From Sesamum alatum (lineage: Eukaryota; Streptophyta; Magnoliopsida; Lamiales; Pedaliaceae): a DNA stretch of 64,000 nucleotides. The notes under the pieces are model-generated. The model was not told where the DNA came from. It was given only the letters and a program-made list of their open reading frames with translations, and searched no databases. This document shows positions 10,673 through 22,144 of the stretch, in pieces. Each line of letters opens with the position of its first letter. The stretch's first letter is position 1. The stretch lies in assembly GCA_034509735.1 (NCBI GenBank), contig JACGWO010000012.1, forward strand, positions 1,364,001 to 1,428,000. The letters run 5' to 3'. The position numbers and the translations under genes are program-made.

Positions 10673-11967
10673 ACGATCCTAGCCATCCATCTCTCCCATT
10701 AATCTCAACCGTTGATTTAATTTAATTTAATGGAAATATTTAAAACCTATTTAAATATTTCCAAGAGGCTAAAATAAATATAAATATTATTTAAGCCCAT
10801 TAAATAAATCCTTTTGATAAATCCAATTTATCAATTTAATTCCTTCTATCAAATAGAAAGAATTATTTCTCCAAGAAAAATAAAGGTCCCGATTAAATCT
10901 AATTTAATCATTCCTTCACTCCAATATTTAATTTCAAATTAAATATTTAATTGTGTGTGGATAGTGTGTGACTCTTTAGGTTCACCATTCAGCTAGACTT
11001 GGTCGGATTCCTAGAATCCGTCCGTTACCATGGGTGGCCGTCTAGCAACGGTCCATGGCACTAGAGACTAGGTGAAATATTCAGGGATGAACATTTAGGC
11101 TCTAACAGTACGCTTGTCCTTCTGTCTTCGGTCTCATCACTTAGTGTCTAGGGCACGGATAACGCAGGCACCCATCTTAGACCTAAGTGTCGGTCTGTCC
11201 TCACTAAACGCCGCAAGGGAAACCTTCCCTTCTGTTCAGTCACTGTGGCCACAGTTTTAGGGACAAGACCTAGAGCATACATGAGACTCAACTGTCAAAA
11301 CCTATTGACAGGAGACAGATCCTTTCTTGGAAACTACTGTCACTTTGCACACCAGGACTGCACTAGACATGGCTTATGACTACCAAAAGAGAATTCTGGC
11401 AATCTCTCACCATATCTAAGATACAGTTCTGATGTACAGGTAAACTCAGTAATTCCTCAAGTCAAAGGACTTGAACTATACCGTTGGAACCGGGAATACT
11501 CGTCATACCTTGCAGACCATACTGAAGGTCCTCCGTAAGACGGTTCCCACGAGTCACCTCAGTCAGCTGCGTCCTAGCAGGCTAACCCACTAACACTGCT
11601 TAGACGATCCTCGTCACCCGTCGATGAAACACGACAGCAGATGCTTAGTGCAAGTCTCAAATGGAATCCCGGTACCCATTTTCGGGATTCCTTGACTTGG
11701 AGATTTCCGGACTGATTCGGGAAGACTGATTCCATGGACCTACCTCCAAGCGTAGTCCCAGTCCCCGAAATCGAATCTCAGTCCGTGGGCTCTGTTTGCG
11801 TAGTGAACAGATATGAAAAAATAGGTGCAAGTGAACACAAACAAAGTAATGCCAAATGAAAATTCACTTCTTTATTCATTAATGATTTATCAAAAACACT
11901 TATAATTGTCTAGACATAGGTTACATATACCCGCCAAAATTGGCTTACATGGTCACCTATTCTAACA

Positions 11968-12665
11968 GAATGGCCATGATTAATTTGACTTAATCAAAGC
12001 CTAATTTGACTAGGATTTGACTAGATCAAAGTCCTAGTCAAAGTGTGTCTCTTTGGAAGAGTTTGAGAAGGAATAGGAATTCCATCTTCTATAAATACTT
12101 AAAAACACACACACTTACACCTAGTATTCTCTACAACTCTCATCTCTCAAAATTCTCTCTCAAAATTCGTCCATCCCCTTTCTTTAATCTCCAAGAATAC
12201 TACTTTGTTCTTCTTGATTTATTCAAGTTAAGAACATAAGAGACATTGATTGCGTTAATTCATAGCGTCTATCGATGTCTCTTCTCCCCAAATTATTTCT
12301 TGCTAGCACAAGGGTTGTTTGCTTTCCGGTGGAGCGAGTGAGATGATTTAGAGGGTCTCTTATTTGAGATCTTGGTGCAAAACGGGGAACAATGCGTGTA
12401 GCCGAAACGAAGACAAAACTACAACCGGGTAGGTTCTTTAATTTTATTTTTCGGTTTCAATTCTATGGCCTCCATGTTGTGTTTTATTGAACATGAGATA
12501 CACCGAACGCCCGGGAGAATCAAGGGCACACCCCTTGATTCGTTTATGTATATTATGCATGATTTAAATTCCGTTTAATTATGCTTTGTAATTTTTTTAT
12601 TACGCACTACTTCGCGCTTCCGCTATTTGCGTTAATCTCCCGGGACAATCCACCGATTTCTTTCA
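11968..12665 (+). repeat. Element D: fragment of left (5') LTR, family 2
   Basis: This 698-bp segment corresponds to the last third of the D 3' LTR (about 35286-35972). It shares the TTGACT-rich stretch, the region around TATAAATA (12090-12097), the segment around AAAACGGGGAACAATGC and the terminal CCGATTTCTTTCA. It ends cleanly at an LTR terminus at 12665. Its left part was displaced by insertion of element A. The expected D primer binding site and gag do not follow: sequence of element B begins 9 bp later, so D's internal region up to RNase H is missing. Confidence 0.8.
11984..12042 (+). promoter_or_regulatory. W-box (TTGAC) cluster, D left LTR
   Basis: TTGACT occurs three times and its complement AGTCAA once within about 60 bp, with a near-match at ATCAAA. 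A TATA-like TATAAATA follows at 12090-12097. The arrangement parallels family 1 although the surrounding sequence has diverged. Confidence 0.5.
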
Positions 12666-13376
12666 CTCCAATTATAGGTGACCATGTAAGCCAATTTTGG
12701 CGGGTGTATGTGACCTATGTCTAGACAATTATAGGTGTTTGATAAATCATTAATGAATAAAGAAGTGAATTTCATTTGGCATTACTTTGTTTGTGTTCAC
12801 TTATATCTGTTTTCTATATCTGTTCACTACGCAAACAAAGCCCACGGACTGAGAATCAATTTCGGGGACTGGGACTACGCTTGGAGGTAGCTCCATGGAA
12901 TCAGTCTTCCCGAATCAGTCCGGAAATCTCCAAGTCAAGGAATCCCGAAAATGGGTACCGGGATTCCATTTGAGACTTGCACTAAGCACCTGCTGTCGTG
13001 TTTCATCGACGGGTGACGAGGGTCGTCTAAGCAGTGTTAGTGGGTTAGCATGCTAGGACGCAGCTGACTCAGGTGACTCGCGGGAACCGTCTTACGGAGG
13101 AACTTGAGTATGGTCAGCAAGGTATGACGTGTATTCCCGGTTCCAACGGTACAGGTCAAGTCCTTTGACTTGAGGAATTGCTGAGTTTACCTGTACATCA
13201 GGGCTGTATCTTAGGTATGGTGAGAGATTGCCAGAATTCTCTTTGGTAGCCATAAGCCATGTCTAGTGCAGTTCTGGTGTGCAAAGTGACAGTAGTTTCC
13301 AAGAAAGGATCTGTCTCCTGTCAATAGGTTTTGGCAGTTGAGTCTCATATATACTCTAGGTCTTGTCCCTAAAACT

Positions 13377-13403
13377 GTCCCCGCTACTTAGTTTTCTGCT
13401 TCT
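13377..13403 (-). other. 27-nt antisense gag-pol filler in B 5' LTR
   Basis: These 27 bases equal plus-strand sequence of the minus-strand elements A (about 6609-6635) and C (about 27205-27231), that is, the antisense of the codons just after the protease motif. The copy in B itself (about 18039-18065) differs at the AACTAAGT/AACTGGGT bases, so the donor was an A/C-type element. It sits exactly at the join of the two LTR halves. Confidence 0.8.
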
Positions 13404-14170
13404 GCACACTAGATATGGTGAGAGATTGCCAAAATACTCTTGAGTAGTCATAAGCCATGTCTAGTGCAGCTCGGGTGTACAAAGTGAAAGTAGTTTTCAA
13501 GAAAGGATCTGTCTCCTGTCAAAAGGCATTGACAGTTGAGTCTCATGTATGCTCTATGTCTTGTCCCTGAAATCTGTGGCCACAGTAACTGAACAGAAGG
13601 GAAAGGTTTTCCTTGCGGCGTTTAGTAAGGACAGACCGACACTTAGGTCCAAAATGGGTACCTGCTTTTTCCGTGCCCTAAACTCTAAGTGATGAGACCG
13701 AAGACAGAAGGACAAGTGTACTGTTAGAGCCTAAATGTTCATCCCCGAATATTTCACCTAGTCTCTAGTGTCATGGACCGTTGCTAGATGGCCACCCATG
13801 GTAACGGACGGATTCTAGGAATCCGACCAAGTCTAGCTGAATGGTGAACCTAAAGAGTCACACACTATCCACACACACTTAGTATTTAATTTGGAATTAA
13901 ATATTGGAGTAAAGGAATGATTAAATTAGATTTAATCGGGTCCCATATTTTCTTGGAGAAATTAATTCCTTTTATTTGATAAAGGCAATTAAATTAATAA
14001 ATAGGATTTATTAAAAGGGTTGATTTAATGGGTTTAGAATAAATAATAATATTTATCTATAATATTATATTTATTCTTTTAGCCTTTTGGAATATTTAAT
14101 AGGATTTAAATATTCCATTAAATTAGAATCAACGGTTGAGATGGAAAGGGAAGATGGAAGGCTAGGATTC

Positions 14171-14213
14171 GTTTGACTAGGTCAAACACTAGTTTGACTA
14201 GGACTTTGACTAG
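14171..14213 (+). promoter_or_regulatory. W-box (TTGAC) cluster in B 5' LTR
   Basis: Four TTGAC cores, counting both strands, in 43 bp, about 50-95 bp before the TATA box. The equivalent site in the B 3' LTR (32699-32760) is 20 bp longer and has two further cores, so the 5' copy has lost part of the cluster. Confidence 0.55.
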
Positions 14214-14263
14214 GATTTTAAGTTACTTAGAGTTTGAGTTTAAAGAGGATTAAACTCTTCCTC

Positions 14264-14270
14264 TATATAA
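14264..14270 (+). promoter_or_regulatory. TATA box in B 5' LTR
   Basis: TATATAA within CCTCTATATAAACC, followed by CA repeats and a CT-rich tract (about 14314-14376) that resembles a plant Y-patch. Position and context match the other LTR copies. Confidence 0.7.
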
Positions 14271-14850
14271 ACCGCTAGCTTCCAACATTTGTGAGATTGA
14301 TGATTCTTGAAAAACACACACACAACACACACTCTCTCCTCCCCTCTCTCGTCCGCCCCTCTCTCTCTCTCTCTCACCAAGAAAATATTATTTCTTGTTC
14401 TTTTGTTCTTGGAACAATTGAACTAAGTAAGATCGATCCCGTTAATTCATAACGCGTGGTTGATCTATCCTCTCCAATATAATACTTGTTCGTTGCTAGC
14501 ACGACGTGCAAGAATACGTGGGTGGATCGTGTGTCACGATTTGGAGGATCTCAAGAACCAGGTCTTGGTGCAAAACGGGGAACAACGCGAGTAGCAGTTG
14601 AAGACGAAAACGACAACGGGTAGGTCTCGTTTAAGATTTTCGTCCCTCTTTAATTTTTCAACTCTATGGCCTCCATGATTTCTTTATTTGTTTTATTATC
14701 ATGAGATACACCGAACGCCCTGGAACCTCAAGGGCACACCCCTTGAGCGTGTTCTTTAAATTAAAAGCATGCCTTTTATTTTGTAAATTTATTTTTACCG
14801 CGCTTCCGCATTCGCGCAATTCCCGGGACGATCCACCGGATTTCTTTCAG

Positions 14851-14863
14851 TGGTATCAGAGCC
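14851..14863 (+). other. Primer binding site of element B (tRNA-iMet)
   Basis: TGGTATCAGAGCC one base after the LTR end, complementary to the 3' end of initiator tRNA-Met. It primes minus-strand synthesis. Confidence 0.93.
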
Positions 14864-15068
14864 CAGTTCGGTGTATAGGCCTAGGGTTTATGTGCGTTAT
14901 AAGCATGAAACGTGATATTGGCATGTTTTATATTAAATCTTGATTGTTCTTGATTTTAAGCATGTCGATTTTATTGCTTTTAATTCGTGTGAATTTATGA
15001 CTGTTGGTAATTTTCTGTTTTTCTTGGGAAACGGGGTGGAAAAGTGAACGGAAAACGAGCAACGACAC

Positions 15069-15543
15069 AGCCGGCCAGCCGGGAGGGCTGGCCGCGCGCA
15101 GCCGCACGCTGCCGGCAGGGCAGACGCGCGCAGGCAAGGGAGGCCTGAGCGCGCCCGCCCAGCCGGCCGCGCGGGGGCAGCGCGCAGCCAGGAAGGCTGC
15201 GAGCAGGCGCGCGCGCACGCAGACAAGGGTGTCTGCGCGCGCGCGCCTGCGGGTCCGCGCGCGGACGAGCTCTGGGCAGCGCCGCTAGGCGCGCGCGCAC
15301 GCAGACGGAGGAGTCTGCGCGCGCGCCCGGCAGGCGTGCCCAGTGCGCGTCTGCGCACGCACTGCGCACGGCACGGCTGGCAGCCAGCAGGCCAGCGCGC
15401 GCGCAAGGCAGGGGAGCCTGCGCGCGCGGCGGCCTGCCGGCATGCCAGGCCGCGCAGCGCGCTGCCGGCCAGGCGCGCGCGCGCCCGGCAAGGCAGTGCC
15501 TGCGCGCGTGCCGGCGAGCCGGCGGCGGCGGCAGCTGCTGCTG
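15069..15543 (+). repeat. GC-rich hairpin tract, element B leader
   Basis: About 475 bp of very high G+C with GCGCGC runs. Two clear hairpins are visible. At 15218-15237 the arms are CGCAGACA/TGTCTGCG with loop AGGG. At 15300-15319 the arms are CGCAGAC/GTCTGCG with loop GGAGGA. Order and exact sequence differ from A and C, but the hairpin type is the same. Open frames on both strands here are compositional artefacts. Confidence 0.83.
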
Positions 15544-15563
15544 TTAGGGTTTCAAAACCCTAG
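15544..15563. repeat. Telobox-like inverted repeat, element B leader
   Basis: TTAGGGTTT and AAACCCTAG separated by CA, giving 8 paired bases per arm. It borders the gag side of the GC tract, as in A and C. Confidence 0.7.
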
Positions 15564-16605
15564 CAGTATTTTTTTCTTTTATTTTTTAATTATTTTCAGT
15601 TTTAATTTTTAATTAATTCTGAAAAATCGTTTTTTGGTTCAATTATGCCTATTTTTCTAAAGACATTATTTTAGGAGTAAAATAAATTGGATTTGGAATC
15701 TCGGGGTTATTTTACTTAAAATAATGAGGAAAGGTTTTCCTAAAACGAGAAAATATTATTACCAATATTTGTGTTCTGTTTTTCACACGTTGTGCACATA
15801 TTCATTAATTATTTTGGATATTTATGATTGGAAATCATATGTTGTTGGTATTATGTAATTATATGATTGGATCATGTGATTATGTGTTTTGGATGGAAAT
15901 GGATGATCGCGAGCCCTAAGACCGGATGTATGGTTTATTTTCTGTTGGGCCTGTGTGCCTCTTTTACTGCTTTCTCCTTCTCTCTTTCTAGTTGCCTTGG
16001 AATAATAAGGCACTCTACCTCCCTCCTTATGTACTCCCCCCGCGTTTTCGCTGGGGTTTCTATTTTTTCAATATGTAATGAGAGTAGACTAGGAGTGAGG
16101 TTTCCTTTTTTTTTGTAATTGGTGGAGAAGAAGGAATGACCACATGGAGAGCCCAGATGGGAGGACCCCTTGGAGTTTTCCATGAAGTGAAGAAAGAGAA
16201 AAAGAGACCAAGGCCCATCAGCATGATGATTGGGTTACTATTAATGTAATAGTATAGGACCAACCCTAGATTGACCATAGATCCACTGCGGGCTCAGTGG
16301 ATCGCATAGGATACGGGCTCGTGATCATCCAACAGGGGCGTGCTAGGCTTTAATTTTGCATGTGGTTATGATGATGGATGAATGGATTGTTTATTTATCA
16401 TATAACTGCTATGAATGGTTTATTTACGCATTATGGATGTATGTGTAGATATTTATTTGAGATCTCGGTCATTACTTACTCTCACATTGGTTGGACCAAT
16501 GTCAAAATATTAGACCCTAGACAAAGTGGATATGAACTCTAGGAGTTTGTCCATGCCTTCCAATCCATGGCATAGTGAGGAAGCTGCTTTAGGTCAATAG
16601 CGTGG

Positions 16606-16699
16606 TCTCACGAGTCGTGGCACGTTATTGTACTTAAAGGAAGCTGCATTATGTCATGAGCGAAAAGCGGGCTGCTGCTACCTGTCTCACGAGTCGTGG
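16606..16699. repeat. Paired palindromic repeats upstream of gag (element B)
   Basis: TCTCACGAGTCGTGG occurs at 16606-16620 and again at 16685-16699. Each holds the imperfect palindrome CACGAGTCGTG. Each is preceded by a related GGAAGCTGC segment, so an ~80-bp unit seems to be duplicated. The pair is kept in A and C. Confidence 0.65.
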
Positions 16700-17075
16700 G
16701 GGTACCAGTGGGTCCGTGGCTCGGTCGATTAGGTTGGGTCTAACGCCCAATTAACATGATTCGCTTGGAGTCCTCGGGATCATGTGAAAGGGTGAGGCAA
16801 TAATCTTGGGAATCTCGTGGAACGAGAATGGTATGGAATACCTCCCACAGGATCTTTTCCATGCGAATCGTAAAAGCGGGGTATGGGAAAAATCGTTGTG
16901 GATCCCAAGCCCACTTGGAAAGGATTTCCCGAAAATCACGTTTGAGAGTACCGTGTTTTCGTATAAATAGTGGGAGGATTAAATGACTAAAGTCCATGCA
17001 TTTAATTATTTTATCAAACCACCGTCTTTTATTTTCTGCTGATCGCGCGCTGTTTTCTAAAATGTAGATTTTAAA

Positions 17076-20000
17076 ATGTCTAAGAACCCACTTTCCACCA
17101 TTCTTGAGACAAACAAATTCAATGGAACAAACTACAACGACTGGTTGCGCAATCTCAGGATAGTCCTAGATTACGAGAACCAAGGCTACGTCATGGACGA
17201 GCCTCTCCCTAGGACCTTACCGGAAGGATCCACGCCAGAAGAACGTGAGACGTTCGAGACTTGGCATAAGGATAACCGGAAGGTCCGTAGCATCATACTT
17301 GCTTCGATGACCAATGAGATTCAGAAGCAATATGAAAGGCTAGACGATGTCCCTTCCATTATGGCTCGCCTTAAGGATTGCTATGCAGTCCCGGACCGGC
17401 ATACTAGGTATGTCGCGACCAAGGCGTTCTTTGGAACTAAAATGACAGAAGGATCCTCTGTGCAAGAGCACGGGGTTAAAATGCTTACCCTAGTGGAAAA
17501 GCTCGAGGACCTAAAGGCAGGTCTCGATAATGAAACGTACATAGATGTGATCCTTCAGTCACTCCCACCCTCCTTTGACCAATTTATCATCAACTACAAC
17601 ATGAACGCACTTGAGAAGGGCATTCATGAGTTGATCAATATGTTGGTGCAATACGAGGCAACGACTAAGAAGTCCACGCCTTCAGTATTGTTTGGAGGTG
17701 CTTCGACTTCTAATACGAAAGGCAAGGGTGTCGGACGTTGGAAGAAGAAGAAAGGGAAGGGAAAGGCCGTCAAAGCAGCTACGAACACTAAGAGTGTTCC
17801 CATTGCCAAAGAGGGGAAAGGCAAAGGAAAGGGAAAGGTTGTGTCCAAGCAACAGTCAAAGGCATATGACATATGTATCAACTGCCGTGAGAAAGGGCAT
17901 TGGAAGAGAGAGTGCCCCAAACTCTTCTCGAACCAAGGTATATATGTGATTGAGGTTAATATGGTCACTAGTTCTGCCTCTTGGGTATTAGATACCGGCT
18001 GTGGAGCTCACATTTGCAATGACTTGCAGGTGTTGAAAAGAAGCAGAAAACTGGGTAGCGGGGACATGATCCTGAAGCTTGGGAATGGCAAGGCCATCTC
18101 GGCAGAAGCAGTAGGATCCGCCACTCTAGTGATTACTGATAATATTAGCATAGATTTAGAACAAGTTTATTTTGTACCCAGTATGTTAAGAACATCATTT
18201 CCATTCCATTGTTGGACAATAGTGGTTATGAGTTTAGAATCAATAAAAATTGCTTTTATTTGATGAGGTGTGGAATTGCTCATCTACTTGGTACATTACA
18301 TAACGGACTCTATATCTTGCAACAAACGAATTTCGTCCTCAATGCACAACACAAACGAAAATTAGATAATAACGGGAACGCACGTCTGTGGCACGCTAGG
18401 CTAGGTCACATATCCCAAGATAGGATAAAAAGGTTGGTAGACTCAAAGAACCTAGAGGTTGGGGACTTGAGCGATCTATCAACTTGTGAGTCCTGTCTAA
18501 GAGGGAAAATGACCAAGAGGCCCTTTGTAGGACAAAGCAGGCTTGCCACAAGTCTGTTGGACTTGGTCCATACAGACGTATGTGGACCACTAAGGATGCA
18601 GGCCCGAGGTGGGTTCTCATACTTCATAACCTTCACCGATGATCATTCACGGTATGGTTATGTTTACTTGATGAGGTACAAGTCTGAAGCTCTTGAGAGG
18701 TTTAAAGAATTCGGACTTGAAGTGGAGAACCAAACCAACTGCAAAATTAAAATCCTTCGATCGGACCGAGGCGGTGAATACCTTAGTACAGAGTTCCTAG
18801 ATTATCTAAAAGAACATGGTATAATATCAGAATGGACGCCTCCAGGAACACCACAGTTAAATGGTGTCTCTGAAAGGAGGAATCGAACTCTGTTGGACAT
18901 GGTTCGGTCCATGATGAGTTTTACCAAATTGCCCTTATCGTTTTGGGGCTATGCACTGGAGACAGCGGCCAAATTATTGAATTTAGCGCCTAGTAGTGCA
19001 TTGACCCAAACGCCATATGAAATATGGCACGGCAAGCCTGCATCCTACAACTACTTGAAAGTGTGGGGTAGCTCCACATACGTCAAGAGGTTAGTGGGAG
19101 ATAAGTTAGAATCTAGGTCTAGCTTATGCAGGTTCGTTGGATACCCTAAAGAAACTGCGGGTTATTACTTTTATGACCCCTTGGAACAAAAGGTGTTTGT
19201 TTCAAGAAATGCAGTATTCTTGGAGCAAGGCTTCCCCGAGGATATCCAACCTGATGAGCTGATCCTTGAGGAATCAAGTGATGGAATCCAGCCATCAGAG
19301 GAAGCCGCGGAACCCTCTCTTAGAGGATTCAGGATAGACAGCCGAAGGGCTGACCAACCTCGAGAAGTCCAACATGCTAGGCATGAAGGATAGCCTCAGG
19401 AACAGCCGGCCCCGGTTCCTGAACCACCGGCTCCGATACAATCAGCGCCCACAGTCACCACTGACATTCCCGTTCCCCGTAGGTCCACTAGAGAGTCCAG
19501 ACCTCCAATGAGATATGGCTTTCTAGGTGCGACCGATCTTTTGGATAACGATCCTAACACTTATGGAGAAGCGATGTCTGACATCGACTATGGGAAATAG
19601 CTTGAGGCCATGAAAGCCGAAATGGACTCCATGAGCGAGAACCAAGTTTGGAGTCTTGTAGATCCACCGAAAGGTGTTAAGCCAGTGGGCTGTAAGTGGG
19701 TCTACAAGCGCAAACTTGGCGTTGATGGAGAAGTCACAACCTTTAAGGCTAGGCTTGTAGCTAAGGGATATACTCAACGACCCGGGGTCGATTTTGAGGA
19801 TACCTACTCGCCAGTAGCCATGGCTAAGTCCATTCGGATTCTGCTCGCCATAGCAGCATGGTATGACTATGAGATATGGCAGATGGACGTGAAAACGGCC
19901 TTCCTCAACGGTTTCGTTGAAGAAGAGATCTATATGGATCAGCCGCAGGGTTTCACGGTCACTGGAGAAGAACAGAAAGTCTGTCGCCTCCAGAAGTCCA

Positions 20001-21127
20001 TCTATGGCCTCAAACAAGCCTCCCGAAGTTGGAACATTCGATTTGATGAAGTAATACGGGGTTATGACTTCATCAAAAACGAACCCGACCCTTGTGTATA
20101 CAAGAAGGTCAGTGGGAGCTCAATAGTGTTCCTAGTACTTTATGTGGATGACATTCTGCTCATTGGTAATGACGTTAGAATGTTAGGAAACACAAAAGCA
20201 TGGTTGTCAACCCAGTTTTCCATGAAGGACTTGGGTGAAGCCTCCTACATCCTAGGCATCCAGATTGTCAGGGACAGATCTAAAAGGATGGTAGGACTCA
20301 CCCAAAACTCGTATGTGGAGAAAGTCCTAAAGAGATATCGAATGGACAACTCCAAACGAGGATTCCTTCCAATGAGGCATGGGATCAAGTTATCCAAGAA
20401 ACAGTCCCCACAGACTGATGAGGAACTTGAAAGGATGAAGGTCATCCCCTATGCCTCCGCCATAGGTAGCACACAATATGCGGTCCACTGCACTAGGCCT
20501 GACATTGCGTACGCTTTGAGCGTGACAAGCAGATATCAGTCCTGCGCAGGAGAGGCACATTGGAATGCTGTTAAGGGCATCCTTAAGTACCTAAGAAGGA
20601 CTAAGGAAATGTTCCTAGTCTATGGCAATGGAGAACTAATTCTGAAAGGCTTTAGCGACGCTAGCTTCCAGTCTGATGACGATGATGCCAAGTCTCAATC
20701 GGGGTACGTATTCAAACTCAATGGAGGAGTAGTAGCTTGGAAAAGTTCCAAGCAAGCAACCATTGCTGACTCCACCACAGAGGCTGAATACATAGCAGCT
20801 TCAGAAGCTGCTAAGGAAGCGGTTTGGATGAGAAACTACATCCAAGAGTTGGGTGTGGTGCCTAGCATCGCCGAGCCCGTTCTCATCTTCTGTGATAACA
20901 ACGGCGCTATAGCGCAAGCAAAGGAACTGAGATCTCATCACCGTTCCAAACATATTCTTAGACGCTACCATCTTCTTAGAGAAATGGTAGGAAGAGGTGA
21001 CGTCCGGATGGACCGAGTCAACTCGGCAGACAACACAGCAGACCCGCTGACAAAGCCTATATCGCAGAGCGCTCATACGCAACATCTTGAGAAGATGGGG
21101 ATTAAGCATATGGGCAATTGGCTTTAA
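17076..21127 (+). pseudogene. Element B: copia gag-pol, one frameshift and two stops
   Basis: Full-length copia polyprotein gene (1350 codons when aligned with C). Using full-frame numbering: gag N-terminal; CCHC knuckle at C267-C280 (CINCREKGHWKREC); protease DTG at D306; integrase H440-x4-H445 and CxxC; integrase catalytic D501, D564 and E600 with 35-residue spacing; reverse transcriptase YVDD at 1023-1026; RNase H first Asp near 1195. The order PR-IN-RT-RH defines Ty1/copia. A missing base near 18189 shifts the frame just before the integrase. TAG replaces a Gln codon at 19391-19393 (773) and a Trp codon at 19598-19600 (842). Three open segments remain: 17076-18263, 18209-19393 and 19610-21127. 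There is no env-like frame: RNase H ends 16 bp before the 3' LTR. The Tork/Angela-like group is a guess only. Confidence 0.95.
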
Positions 21128-21130
21128 AGG

Positions 21131-21143
21131 TCAAGTGGGAGAT
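21131..21143 (+). other. Polypurine tract of element B
   Basis: TCAAGTGGGAGAT lies directly before the 3' LTR start TGTTAGAA at 21144, just downstream of the pol stop codon. Confidence 0.82.
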
Positions 21144-22144
21144 TGTTAGAATAGGTGACCATGTAAGCCAATTTTGGCAGGAATATGTAACCTACGTCTA
21201 GACAATTCTTTGGTATTTGATAAAACATTTATGAATAAAGAAGTGAAAATTCATATGGCAATCCTTTGTTTACGTTCACTTATCTGCATTTACATTTCTG
21301 TTCACTACGCAAACAAAGCCCACGGACTGAGAAACGATTTCGGGGACTGGGACTACGCTTGGAGGTAGGTCCATGAAATCATTCTTACCGAATCAGTCCG
21401 GAAATCTCCAAGTCAAGGAATCCCAAAAATGGGTACCGGGATTCCCTTTGAGACTTGCACTAAGCATCTGCTGTCGTATTTCATCGACAGGTGACGAAGG
21501 TCGTCTAAGCAGTGTTAGTGGGTCAGCGTGCTAGGAAGCAACTGACTGAGGTGACTCGCGGGAACCTTCTTACGGACGACCTTGAGTATGGTCAGCAAGG
21601 TATAACGTGTATTCCCGGTTCCAACGGTACAGGCCAAGTCCTTTGACTTGAGGAACTGCTGAGTTTACCTGTGCATCAGGTCTGTATCTTAGATATGGTG
21701 AGAGATTGCCAAAATACTCTTGAGTAGTCATAAGCCATGTCTAGTGCAGCTCGGGTGTACAAAGTGACAGTAGTTTTCAAGAAAGGATCTGTCTCCTGTC
21801 AAAAGGTATTGACAGTTGAGTCTCATGTATGCTCTGTGTCTTGTCCCTGAAATCTGTGGCCACAGTAACTGAAAACAGAAGGGAAAGGTTTCCCTTGCGG
21901 CGTTTAGTAAGGACAGACCGACACTTAGGTCCAAAATGGGTACCTGCTTTTTCCGTGCCCTAGACCCTAAGTGATGAGACCGAAGACAGAAGGACAAGTG
22001 TACTGTTAGAGCCTAAATGTTCATCCCCGAATATTTCACCTAGTCTCTAGTGCCATGGACCGTTGCTAGATGGCCACCCATGGTAACGGATGGATTCTAG
22101 GAATCCGACCAAGTCTAGCTGAATGGTGAACCTAAAGAGTCACA
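21144..22144 (+). repeat. Element B: 3' LTR, first half
   Basis: Starts TGTTAGAATAGG after the polypurine tract. It matches the B 5' LTR until 22144, where element C interrupts it after ...AAGAGTCACA. The LTR resumes at 32386. Compared with the B-type part of the 5' LTR, differences are roughly 1-2% by eye, many more than between C's two LTRs, so B is older than C. Confidence 0.9.
22140..22144. repeat. Target-site duplication TCACA, left copy (element C)
   Basis: TCACA precedes the C element at 22145 and recurs immediately after it at 32386-32390. The undisturbed B 5' LTR has a single copy at the corresponding place (about 13858). A 5-bp duplication is standard for copia integration. Confidence 0.93.

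Larger units (their letters stand above)
9971..11967 (-). repeat. Element A: complete 5' LTR (1997 bp)
   Basis: The ends read TGTTAGAA...TTTCA on the minus strand and follow the TG...CA rule. It is near-identical to both LTRs of C. The inverted TATA box is at 10559-10565, and GA- and GT-rich tracts follow it in the transcribed direction (about 10448-10520). The base after the LTR begins GAATG (11968-11972), the expected right-hand target-site duplication. The left partner is not in the window because the 3' LTR is truncated. Confidence 0.9.
12675..14849 (+). repeat. Element B: 5' LTR, chimeric and over-long (2175 bp)
   Basis: It ends in TTTCTTTCA one base before the primer binding site. It starts at ATAGGTGACC, so the terminal TGTTAGA of the family is missing. 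It is ~175 bp longer than B's 3' LTR because a stretch is present twice. Bases 12675-13376 match the A/E type and run through the motif region CCATAAGCCATGTCTAGTGC to TTGTCCCTAAAACTG. Then come 27 bases of antisense gag-pol (13377-13403) and 6 extra bases. From about 13410 the LTR restarts upstream and follows the true B type to the end. TATA box 14264-14270; W-box cluster 14171-14213. Confidence 0.85.
14864..17075 (+). other. Element B: long 5' leader between PBS and gag
   Basis: 2.2 kb without a supportable gene. In order it holds about 200 bp of AT-rich sequence, the GC-rich hairpin tract (15069-15543), the telobox-like inverted repeat, about 1 kb of AT-rich sequence, two copies of a palindrome-bearing repeat (16606-16620 and 16685-16699) and about 370 bp leading to the gag ATG. 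The same order is found in A and C. Confidence 0.8.

Noticed and set aside
14933..15612. Similar open frames in the B GC tract, and at 29702-30266 in C
   Set aside because: Same compositional artefact. They cross the inverted repeat and have no conserved start, and lengths differ between copies.
21100..21144. An env-like or extra 3' gene in the copia elements
   Set aside because: Only 16 bp separate the pol stop from the 3' LTR in B, with the same layout in A and C.
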